The translations under genes and the position numbers were made by a program. Shown in pieces: positions 19,101-25,263 of a DNA stretch of 30,209 nt; within the stretch, counting starts at the first letter, position 1, and each line of letters starts with the position of its first letter. Source of the stretch: JBAXBF01 sp034429745 (GTDB lineage Bacteria; Chloroflexota; Anaerolineae; Anaerolineales; DRKV01); contig DAOUFY010000088.1 in NCBI GenBank assembly GCA_034429745.1, positions 1 through 30,209 of the forward strand, given 5' to 3'. The notes beneath the pieces are model-generated. The model did no database searches. It was not told where the DNA came from and worked only from the letters and a program-made list of their open reading frames with translations.

Positions 19101-22026
19101 CATAAGCGATGGCCAAGGTCGTACCACAACCACAGACGCTAATGGAAACTATATTCTAAGCGGGTATGTCTCAGGAAGTTTTAATATAACCCCCAGCAAG
19201 AGCGGATATTCTTGCACGCCTTATACTCAACTAGTATCTTTGCCGCCCAATGCTACAGCAAACTTTACCTGTTCCATTATATATTACTCTGTTTCTGGGA
19301 AGGTTACCGATGCGAATAATAAAGGCATCGCAGGTGTTACAATCTCTGCTGGCAGCGGGTTTAGCACAGCCACTACAGCAAGCGATGGGACCTACTCATT
19401 AAGTTTGCCAATGGGGAGTTATACACTTACACCCTCGAAAAGTCAATATACCTTTTCACCCACAACACGAATTATCTCAGTTACGGGGAGCTTATCGGGT
19501 CAAAATTTCTATGGAACAACCGGCATTGTTGAACTAATAACCAATGGAGATTTTGAAACCGACGCTGGATGGGTGCTGCCATATAACAAAGCCGGCTACT
19601 CTACCCAAGAGGCTGGGGAGTTGTGGGCTGAAACCGCCGGATTGGAGGGTCCAGCAGAACTTCCGAGTGCAGATGTTGAAGCTCGCTTGAAGGAGATGGC
19701 AGCCAATTACACGACTGAGGAAGTGCATAGCGGCAGTCGTTCCCTGAGGGTTGGCATTGTTGATGCCTCTAAAAATGTGGCTGGTTATTCCGAAGCCAGG
19801 CAAAGGGTAACGATATCCTGGAATTGCAAAACTTGCTTGGTGAGGTTTTGGCTTTACCCGACAGGTGGAACAATAGATAATAAAGATATCCAAATCGTGA
19901 GCTTGTTGGATAATAATTTAAAGCAAAAAGAACGGCTGCTGACGATGCGCAGTAATTCCGGCAAATGGGAATACTATGAATTTGACCTCACAAAGTATCG
20001 CGGGCAGACAGTTTGGCTGTATTTTGGGGTTTATAATGATGGCAAAGGCAGTGTTTTGGGTATGTATGTGGATGATGTCTCTATGCCTTGTGCAACAACC
20101 GATATTCCTCCTTTGCCGCCTACAACGCCTACATCGCCGGCTCCTACACCAACGGTTGGACCCTTGCCAACAAACACACCATCCCCGCCAGGAGCCTACA
20201 CCATATCGGGGAGGATAACAGCCAGCAATGGCAATCCCCTTTCAGGAGTAAATGTATCCACCAGTGACGGCTTTTCAGCCGTCACTAATGCAAATGGAGA
20301 ATATACCCTTCAAGGGCTTTCGGCTTCAACATATACAGTCATTCCCAGCTTAATAGGGTCAAGCTTTACACCTCCTAGCATTACCGTGCAATTAACTGCT
20401 TCCAATCCCAGTGTTAGCGGGGTTAATTTTGTGGCTTCTTCACTAACTCCTGGTTCTTTCAGCATTTCAGGAATTGTTAAGGATGCAAATGATACACCGA
20501 TAGCCAATGCCCAAGTGGTGGATGGATTTGGACATGCCGCAACGACTAATAGCAGTGGTACATATACGCTTAGCGGTCTGTCGGCGGGGATGTACACACT
20601 TTCAGCTGCTCGGGCAGGGTATGTGTTTGACCCGCCTTCCAGGCAAATTACCCTAACTGCCAATACAAATGAGGTGAATTTCACCGGAACTGCTGTTTCG
20701 GGAGGCTCTTATACCATAGCCGGGCGAGTAGTTGATGTAAATCAACAACCTATTTCAGATGTCAATGTTTCAGCGGGAAGTGCTTTCAATGCGTTAACCA
20801 ATTCTAATGGCGACTATGCAATTACTAACCTCACGGCAGGGAGTTATGTCGTTTCACCTGCCAAAAGCGGCTATACGTTTACCCCCCTAGCGCGTGTTGT
20901 CTCCCTCTCTGGGTTAATTAATCCAACAGGAATAGATTTTGAAGGGGCAAGCGGCAATTATCCTACCTATAGCATCAGCGGACAAGTAACTTTAGGATCA
21001 ACCGGGATGGAAGGTGTAGTGGTGGCAGATGATAAAGGGCATTCATCCACGACCAACAGCAGCGGAAATTATGTGCTCAGTGGGTTATATGCTGGAAGTT
21101 ATACATTAACTGCAGTAAAGGCAGGTTACTCTTTTACCCCGAGTTTCAGCAATCCGGTTAATGTAACCTCTGCGAATGTAACAGAAAAGAACTTCAGTGC
21201 TGCAGCAAATCCTACCCAACGTTCGAACCCGGATGCAGTAAAAGCTTACCGTGTCTCAGCCACTGCAAAGCCAAAAATTGATGGAGATTTTCCCGGTTCG
21301 TCAACAGATTTTCCATCTCCGACACAATGGAATACCTACAAAATTCCAATCCAATATGTTGTAAAGGGCAAAAATTTGCTAAAAGATCAAGACAGCTATG
21401 GGGTGTGGGACCTCAAGGCAGATGCGCTGTTTGGATGGGATGATGAGTACTTTTATATATTCGTTAAAGTATATGACAATAAATATGTGCAAGAATTGAC
21501 CAAGACAAGCGATTTCAGCCAGCTTTATCGGTATGATAGTGTTGAAGCTGCCTTTGATTTTGATGTTGCCACAGATTTTACTGATAAAACGCTTAGCCAA
21601 GACGATTACCGAATTGGGATGGCAGGTTCAACGAAGAGCCCTTCGGGAAACTTGCCGGCTCGCTTTGTATGGTCGCCGGCGAGCAAGTATGGTTACCCCT
21701 CCAGTGCGTGGGTGCTGCATGCCGCTCGCTCATTCTGCGAGGTAAACCCCGGTTATCAGTGTTATGTGGAATACACTGACCCAAGCGAGCCGGATGGCAA
21801 GCGGTATATTGACTACACAGGTTACTTGTTGGAAGCAGCTATTCGTTGGGCGGATATGGGGGTAACCCCAGAAGCCGGCAAACACTACGGTTTTGCTTTT
21901 TCGGTTTCAGATAATGACACTCCCCATAAAGATCCCCCTACGCAAGAGAAAGTAATCGCGTCAGTAAATGATATGGATCTTTTCTTTGATCCGACAACCT
22001 GGGCTGACCTTGAATTGCTTCCATAA
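13105..22026 (+). CDS. Giant secreted protein: 14-blade LVIVD propeller, 21 CarboxypepD_reg-like repeats, internal NGSFE module and C-terminal CBM9-like domain
   Basis: A 2973-residue exported protein of roughly 300 kDa. Residues 1 to about 32 are a signal peptide (SISA/GK). Residues about 76-687 hold 14 LVIVD-type blades. Seventeen CarboxypepD_reg-like repeats span about 691-2140. The NGSFE module covers about 2142-2330 ('ITNGDFETDAGW' to 'YVDDVSMPC'). A Pro/Thr linker (about 2335-2362) and four more repeats (from about 2365) follow. The end, about 2712-2973, resembles carbohydrate-binding family 9: 'KIDGDF', 'FGWDDEYFYIFVKVYD', 'YDSVEAAFDFD', 'DDYRIGM'. CBM9 modules bind glycan chain ends, so polysaccharide binding is plausible but unproven. 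Some repeats end in a 'WSNPVTI' type strand, others in 'VPPNA..KNF'. The repeats are rich in Ser, Thr, Gly and Tyr and poor in charge. The gene ends 87 bases from a convergent gene, with a hairpin terminator between them. It shares architecture with the two preceding genes and is the most elaborate member. Confidence 0.9.
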   Translation: MSRKVIFRDKIFSCFVSIVLIVGLLIPGSISAGKELNPTAGINPQAVSIGKIHSKISHSSDPADGTIDAILDSSNVSLVAQYGGEPRSVVLDGNYAYVGAGNRMTILNILNSPPTIVGQTSLFPDQVLDIAIGTISGTKYAFLAVGTEGMKVVNVNTPSSPTLVGTGYNPGGTTKAVALADIGGATYAFIAAGTSGAISLDVSTPSTPTVIDTLAAATDVTSIAISDLGGATTYAYVTDLGGANRLNSYDVSTTAGVFTAANNDGGVSQSPYDVAITSVGGTYYILVADDTDFRIFTDDLSTASVSATPTNTRHVFGIGGTAYVSDGTSGDVFKYTINAPPAAPTLVCTYNGTGTAYGLAVDGSGVNIYLAEAGYGIRVITAATCTSSAIRYFPNVLDVQVSGNYAYLAAENAGLQIIDVSTPSSPAAPSSGNYGAETTLRYTKRVSVSSSVAYVTGGTAGANQLRRIDVSAPASPSETHTVNPWTVIPNGVVTSGTLTYVAVDAGGATSGIYVRNATDLTASTSYAAATMASQDMVVGSSSLYVADGNNGFKVFTLSNIAGGPVAARTYDTVGSALGLKVNSSETYAFVADNNNGLVALDISSTSATTLAGTIGTSGNAKDVAIDSNYAYVAADTGGLRVINISDPTNMSTAGFFSTPGNAQRVVVSGNYIYVACGSAGLYILQFTGGSFSISGTVTDTSTSTPLAGVQVSATNTLTLVTYNAPLTGSGGTYTLSGLPAGSYNLSASKSGYSISPSNFSNPLTVGPSTTNKNFDATPSTGSYKISGYIKDSLSVAIQGVMVTNDGNSDVAITDSSGYFELSGFSAGSYNLYAAKSGYTFSPSGWSNPVVITASDVSGRNFTGTAVSGTYSISGTISGAAGCISGATVVAGSQSVQTTSSGTFYISLPAGVYHLLAAKSGCTFAPSGWSNPLVLTSNLSGKDFTASSVAGTYTIQGQVRNSSGVGVSGVTITNQDGATTTTNSSGYYSWSLSAGSYYLTASGYTAAFINPVTLISNVTGKDFVATTPAVSYKISGYVRDSSNNPVAGVTVSTTAGNPGTSNSSGYYEVTGLAPGSYTLTASKSTYTITPAGWSNPLTITTADLSNKHFTASADSGTYKISGYVRNSPTTPLQDVTVSDGGSRKSTTNASGYYELTNVPAGTYYLVAEKSGYAFSFSAAYPVIVSTADVSNQDFTYSTVSGPYTITGTVTDDGGFGLSGATITSSTGGSATSNASGSYTITGVSAGAFTLTASLPGYTCTPSILAGSAPSDTTNKNFSCKPGAIGPYTISGRVTDSSSMPIAGVTILLNNGMTAMTSGSGNYIISGVPLGTYTIMPSRAGYTFTPTRISTSVSSNITNQNFVGSISAGGTYSVSGKVTTNGVTPLAGVTLYSSNGQSATSDSSGNYTLSNFSAGTFAVMPVSGSYSFSPVYAEVTLSSGTPSATQDFIGSGVPPSPYSINGQVKDSGGNGIAGVTLILSNGMTAITDSGGNFIFTSVPVGSYTIMAFKAGYTFTPAIQTVYVSSTVTINVTVSFTGTTTVSGPYTVSGRITDGTSGVSGVTIYASNGVSTTSNASGYYTLSGFSNGSYTIMPALSGYTFTPAYRSVTVASANVSGQDFIRSGGGGGAYSISGSVVDSSSGNPISGVLISSGTGHTAYSAADGSYTLSGLNPGTYTLSATLSGYTFTASFSNPVTITNANLSGLTFVGTAGTGGAYTISGRILEGTNPIAGVIVSDGTRTAITNSSGYYTIINVPYGSYVITPTKEGYSFTPATLSVSVPPNASGKDFQASSQPTYSISGRIVDTSGDPVANVTITDGAGRTTSSDANGNYTLSGIPAGVYTITPAKSGYTFNPMTITGSVPPNAIDRNFTALPAATYTVSGRVVDSNGDPIADVIIRDANGRTAQTDSNGNYMLHGIPKGNYSLTASKAGYVFSPNPLNGSVPPNATKQNFTGMIGVPTPMPPTTTPSPGPTPTGSPQPSGYVISGTVKDSSNNPISGVTISDGQGRTTTTDANGNYILSGYVSGSFNITPSKSGYSCTPYTQLVSLPPNATANFTCSIIYYSVSGKVTDANNKGIAGVTISAGSGFSTATTASDGTYSLSLPMGSYTLTPSKSQYTFSPTTRIISVTGSLSGQNFYGTTGIVELITNGDFETDAGWVLPYNKAGYSTQEAGELWAETAGLEGPAELPSADVEARLKEMAANYTTEEVHSGSRSLRVGIVDASKNVAGYSEARQRVTISWNCKTCLVRFWLYPTGGTIDNKDIQIVSLLDNNLKQKERLLTMRSNSGKWEYYEFDLTKYRGQTVWLYFGVYNDGKGSVLGMYVDDVSMPCATTDIPPLPPTTPTSPAPTPTVGPLPTNTPSPPGAYTISGRITASNGNPLSGVNVSTSDGFSAVTNANGEYTLQGLSASTYTVIPSLIGSSFTPPSITVQLTASNPSVSGVNFVASSLTPGSFSISGIVKDANDTPIANAQVVDGFGHAATTNSSGTYTLSGLSAGMYTLSAARAGYVFDPPSRQITLTANTNEVNFTGTAVSGGSYTIAGRVVDVNQQPISDVNVSAGSAFNALTNSNGDYAITNLTAGSYVVSPAKSGYTFTPLARVVSLSGLINPTGIDFEGASGNYPTYSISGQVTLGSTGMEGVVVADDKGHSSTTNSSGNYVLSGLYAGSYTLTAVKAGYSFTPSFSNPVNVTSANVTEKNFSAAANPTQRSNPDAVKAYRVSATAKPKIDGDFPGSSTDFPSPTQWNTYKIPIQYVVKGKNLLKDQDSYGVWDLKADALFGWDDEYFYIFVKVYDNKYVQELTKTSDFSQLYRYDSVEAAFDFDVATDFTDKTLSQDDYRIGMAGSTKSPSGNLPARFVWSPASKYGYPSSAWVLHAARSFCEVNPGYQCYVEYTDPSEPDGKRYIDYTGYLLEAAIRWADMGVTPEAGKHYGFAFSVSDNDTPHKDPPTQEKVIASVNDMDLFFDPTTWADLELLP
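15175..19525 (+). repeat. Seventeen tandem CarboxypepD_reg-like coding repeats (units 1-17)
   Basis: Units of about 70-87 residues opening with 'Y.ISG.V.DS....AGVT'. Measured unit starts are: unit 8 at 16960, 9 at 17212, 10 at 17470, 11 at 17731, 12 at 17983, 13 at 18244, 14 at 18484, 15 at 18730, 16 at 19045 and 17 at 19285. A Pro/Thr linker lies before unit 16. Units 7 and 16 carry a Cys pair at matching positions; unit 3 has its own two Cys. Confidence 0.85.
16960..17982 (+). repeat. Duplicated two-unit block (units 8-9 copied as 10-11)
   Basis: The first block is 510 bases (16960-17469) and the second 513 bases (17470-17982). Units 8 and 10 alone share 'NGMTA' and 'YTIM'. Units 9 and 11 alone share 'GVTLY/IY.SNG', 'MP.SG.Y.F.P.Y' and a closing 'QDFI.SG'. 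This points to duplication of a pair rather than of single units. Confidence 0.7.
20197..21215 (+). repeat. Four CarboxypepD_reg-like coding repeats after the NGSFE module (units 18-21)
   Basis: The units begin 'YTISGRITASNG', 'FSISGIVKDAND', 'YTIAGRVVDVNQ' and 'YSISGQVTLGST'. They join the Pro/Thr linker to the CBM9-like end. The paralogue at 8717-12988 has no equivalent. Confidence 0.8.
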
Positions 22027-22049
22027 AAACCATTCCGTGAGCAGAGGAT

Positions 22050-22084
22050 AAAAAAGCAGCCGTACAACTAGTACGGCTACTTTA
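22050..22084. terminator. Hairpin terminator between convergent genes, probably bidirectional
   Basis: A perfect 8-bp stem, AGCCGTAC and GTACGGCT, encloses a 5-base loop at 22058-22078. It can be extended past one mismatch by an A-rich left arm and T-rich right arm. Read on the minus strand, the stem is followed by a run of six T (22050-22055 complement). Read on the plus strand the tail is the weaker ACTTTAATTT. It lies between stops at 22026 (plus) and 22113 (minus), so it can serve both genes. Confidence 0.75.
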
Positions 22085-22112
22085 ATTTGTGGGCTTTTGA
22101 TAAAACTGCGTT

Positions 22113-25100
22113 TTATTGTTTTATAAATGTACGCTCCGTTGAGACTTCAGTGAATTTATTTATATCTAAACATGACCCAGTGGAACAAGAACCATCACTG
22201 CAAGTTCCAGCAGTAAAGGAGCCAGTATATTTGAATGCTTGAACGCGCCAGTAGTAAGTGCCGGGTGTTGTGAGGCCGGTGAAAAGCCGTGAGGTTGTGT
22301 TTACACAAACGGATGAAATGTAATCATCCGGATCTATATTCCTTAGAAGATCTACTCGATAAGCAAGAATAGGGGCGGGGCTTAATGAGGCAGTGTTAGC
22401 CATGGCAGCCCAAGTCAAAGTAACTTGCGTGGCTGTACCGATTGATGCGCCGTTAGCCGGTGATGTTAAATTAGGTGGAGTAGTAAAGTAGCGCCAGCCA
22501 AAGCCAGGGGTTGGGGAAAAGCCGGTGGAAGTTGATCGATCAGCAGAGTTAACAGTAGCTGAACTCCAGGGACCTTTGTCGTATTTAAACACAGGGCGGA
22601 CACGATACCAATATATTTGCCCAGTCAATATGTTTGAATATTCTACTTGAATTTCGTTGAGGGTTGGATCATGGGGCACTATCACAGGAGTTGGGTTTGT
22701 TTCCGTGAAAGCTGTCTTGGGTATGTTACCAACTTGAAGTTCATACTTATCAACCGGATCATTGCTATTAGCTTCAGGTGGTGCCCAGCTGATAGGAATA
22801 GGACCTGTACCATGAGTATAACCATCTGATCCTAGGTTTGTTCCTGGATTGACCAAAAGTTCAATTGGTTTGTGGTAAGCCAGGAGAGGAATGTCCACCA
22901 TCGCGTTAGCAGAAAGATTGGCTGCCAAATTGATGGGTGCCGTAAAGGTTGAACTGACTACATCAAAACCTTCAATATTGCCTAAATAAGACAGTGTGTA
23001 GTTTCTTCTTTCTAAATTGGGAATCTCAAATTCTTTGAGAGATTCATTGGTAAGAATGGATGGTGTGAAAATGCCAGACAATCCGGAGATAGCCAGGTTG
23101 TTTTTTAAGTCAAAATTGACTGCAGGATTGAGTATTCCAGAAGCCTGGTTAAAGGCTGAATAGATCTTTCCTACAAGGCTGCGATCACCCTGCACGATAA
23201 GCTTTCGGTTGGAAATATTGCCGTTAAATGGATCAGCTATACGTCGGTTATTGCCAATTGCCGTGTGATTGTCGAACTCAAAAGTGCCAACGACACCATA
23301 AGGAACGTTGGGTATGGTGTAACTTGGATAGTTATTGCATTTTGAATCAGTGGGTGTAATTGTCCCTGCAAAGGTGTTGGCGGTTCCAGACGGTACTGTA
23401 TCCGGGCGAAGGCGCAGGGATGCAGTTGTGGAAGGTATAACGGGGCTCTCGCCATATTCTGTTTCAAGGCAGCCACTAATGGTACCAATGCGCAGGTTGA
23501 CTGTAAAGACATTGCCAGTAGAATTGGTGCTGGTGAGGTTAACTAGTTTGCGGTTCATACCTGCTGCAGCAAAACCAGTAATGATGCCGCCGGCTTCAAC
23601 CGGTTGAAGGTAATAGATACGCGGCTGGGCAAGGATGTTGAAAGCTGTTGAAGTACTTCCTGCAAAGTTGTTTGCTGCGGTGCCGGCATTATTTAGGACG
23701 CCGGGGCTTTTCCAATACAAACCTTCTCCAAAGGTAACTATAGCACCCCGTTGAATGGGGGTTACACTTTGACCAATGATTGTGCCACTTAATATGCGAT
23801 TAGGAGTAAGGAGAAAATCTTGGCGAACTTCTTTTATTGTTCCGACATTAGTTAAGTCGCATTTTGACTTGGGATAAAACCCGTTTAAATTGCAATTAGG
23901 GTCATTATTGTAGCCACTCTCGTAACCAAAAGCTGCGGGTCCGCCAACACGCGTTATTTCTACTGTGCCGCTTTTACCAGAGCTTTTGAACATTGGTACA
24001 TTATCAATCCTGTAGGATCCGCTTAGCCAGTCTATACTAGACTGATAAACAAATCCCCCATTTGTTGTGTAATTAGCCAGAAGATAATATGCCAAGGGAG
24101 TGGTGGGATTATCTTCTCCATATTGATTGACATAGGTATTGCCAACCAACTGAGGCATTACCAAACGCATATTAGCCATCACTTTACCGGTGATTGAACT
24201 GGTTTCCCCAAGTGGAATGGTAACGCTAAGATCACCAGCGGTTAAGTTTAGATTGCTCAGGGAAGTTGTATCGCAATCATTGGTATTAGGATAAGTTACC
24301 GTAAGGCTGTAATCAGATACAGGCTCTAAATTATTGATGGAAAATTTTCCCTGTGAATCGGTAACTGCACTGCCGGAAACCCCATTAGGAGATTCTGCTT
24401 TTACCGTTGCTCCGACAATGCATTGGTTATATATGCCTGATCCATCCAATTGCCCGCTGATCGAACGCGTACCTTGCGATTCTATGTTGACAATATAGTC
24501 TTTACCTAATGGTGGAGTTTTTTCCCATGGAGGATCTTTAGCAATTCCAATATCATCTATAATCTTAAAAGTATAGCCCTCGAGAGGATCGGGGATAATT
24601 TTAACATTTTCACTGTCATAAGCAGAAGATGTATAGAACCCGCTGCTATTCGTATTAATGGGGGTTATTATTTGGGTTCCATCCAAATCTCTTATTATTG
24701 TTAATGCAAAATTTTGCCATGTTGAACCATTAGGTTTATAAACTGTGCCGGAGATAGTGCGAGTAACAGGAGTAATGTCAGGTGCAGTACATGTAAAATT
24801 ATTGTGATCGCAAGTTACGGGAACGGTAGTGAAGGAGTATGGTTCGTATTTGGCAGTTGCCGTTAAAGGGCCTCCTGATGAAGAATATTCAAAGGTGAGC
24901 TCGTATTCGTATGTATCAGTACCATCTAGTTGAGAGATTATATCAACCTGCTTTGGGTTACCGTCAAGAATCTCTTCATATAGTATAATGTTTAGTAAAT
25001 CTGTTGCTGCTCCTGCAAAGTTAGTTACCTTAATGGTGAGTGTATAGATATTTTGCGCATCTACTGGCTGAGGCAGCATAGCTCCTATAATTAGGGTTAA

Positions 25101-25145
25101 TACAGCTAAAAGAGAAACAAATAAGTGGCTCGTTTTATTATTCAT
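22113..25145 (-). CDS. Secreted protein with CarboxypepD_reg-like domains and two C-terminal FnIII-like domains
   Basis: A 1010-residue protein from the ATG at 25145; an ATG 15 bases upstream overlaps the ribosome binding site and is rejected. Residues 1 to about 31 are a signal peptide (VDA/QN). The first domain, about 32-120, is an unassigned beta-rich region with a Cys pair (VTCDHNNFTC). CarboxypepD_reg-like segments follow, marked by 'RTISGTVYKPNG', 'RSISGQLDGSG', 'SSITGKVMANM', 'RILSGTIIGQS' and 'GTISGCLETE'. They are more irregular than those of the plus-strand genes. Two FnIII-like domains finish the protein (about 757-885 and 886-1010), with 'YELQVGN', 'YWYRVRPVF' and 'TPGTYYWRVQAF'. 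A Cys cluster, CSDGSCSTGSC, lies near the C terminus and resembles loops in the upstream NHL protein. The gene follows the NHL gene on the same strand after about 118 bases. It is presumably an extracellular scaffold or adhesin; no enzymatic motif is seen. Confidence 0.85.
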   Translation of the reverse strand: MNNKTSHLFVSLLAVLTLIIGAMLPQPVDAQNIYTLTIKVTNFAGAATDLLNIILYEEILDGNPKQVDIISQLDGTDTYEYELTFEYSSSGGPLTATAKYEPYSFTTVPVTCDHNNFTCTAPDITPVTRTISGTVYKPNGSTWQNFALTIIRDLDGTQIITPINTNSSGFYTSSAYDSENVKIIPDPLEGYTFKIIDDIGIAKDPPWEKTPPLGKDYIVNIESQGTRSISGQLDGSGIYNQCIVGATVKAESPNGVSGSAVTDSQGKFSINNLEPVSDYSLTVTYPNTNDCDTTSLSNLNLTAGDLSVTIPLGETSSITGKVMANMRLVMPQLVGNTYVNQYGEDNPTTPLAYYLLANYTTNGGFVYQSSIDWLSGSYRIDNVPMFKSSGKSGTVEITRVGGPAAFGYESGYNNDPNCNLNGFYPKSKCDLTNVGTIKEVRQDFLLTPNRILSGTIIGQSVTPIQRGAIVTFGEGLYWKSPGVLNNAGTAANNFAGSTSTAFNILAQPRIYYLQPVEAGGIITGFAAAGMNRKLVNLTSTNSTGNVFTVNLRIGTISGCLETEYGESPVIPSTTASLRLRPDTVPSGTANTFAGTITPTDSKCNNYPSYTIPNVPYGVVGTFEFDNHTAIGNNRRIADPFNGNISNRKLIVQGDRSLVGKIYSAFNQASGILNPAVNFDLKNNLAISGLSGIFTPSILTNESLKEFEIPNLERRNYTLSYLGNIEGFDVVSSTFTAPINLAANLSANAMVDIPLLAYHKPIELLVNPGTNLGSDGYTHGTGPIPISWAPPEANSNDPVDKYELQVGNIPKTAFTETNPTPVIVPHDPTLNEIQVEYSNILTGQIYWYRVRPVFKYDKGPWSSATVNSADRSTSTGFSPTPGFGWRYFTTPPNLTSPANGASIGTATQVTLTWAAMANTASLSPAPILAYRVDLLRNIDPDDYISSVCVNTTSRLFTGLTTPGTYYWRVQAFKYTGSFTAGTCSDGSCSTGSCLDINKFTEVSTERTFIKQ

Positions 25146-25149
25146 ACTA

Positions 25150-25157
25150 TCTCCTTT
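25150..25157 (-). promoter_or_regulatory. Shine-Dalgarno AAAGGAGA that fixes the start at 25145
   Basis: On the minus strand AAAGGAGA precedes ATG 25145 by four bases. The site is made of codons 2-4 of the longer reading from 25160, so that longer start would have no ribosome binding site. Confidence 0.8.
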
Positions 25158-25195
25158 CATACTGCCTAAATTTGACAGTATAAGACCTTATTAAT

Positions 25196-25224
25196 AGAAT
25201 AGCTCATTATTGTTATCGATTCAA
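25196..25224 (-). promoter_or_regulatory. Possible sigma-70-like promoter for the FnIII-domain gene
   Basis: On the minus strand TTGAAT (25224-25219) and TATTCT (25201-25196) are separated by exactly 17 bases. They match the -35 and -10 consensus at 4/6 positions each. The site sits in the 118-base gap between the two minus-strand genes. The gap is AT-rich and such matches occur by chance, and no hairpin terminator for the upstream gene is evident, so read-through is equally possible. Confidence 0.25.
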
Positions 25225-25263
25225 TAGTACTTTTGTATGAGGACCATATTTTCATTAACTATA

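Noticed and set aside
15175..21215. CRISPR-like or satellite DNA because of regular repetition
   Set aside because: The period of about 245 bases, the intact reading frame and the clear protein-level pattern show coding repeats. There are no short identical repeats with unique spacers.
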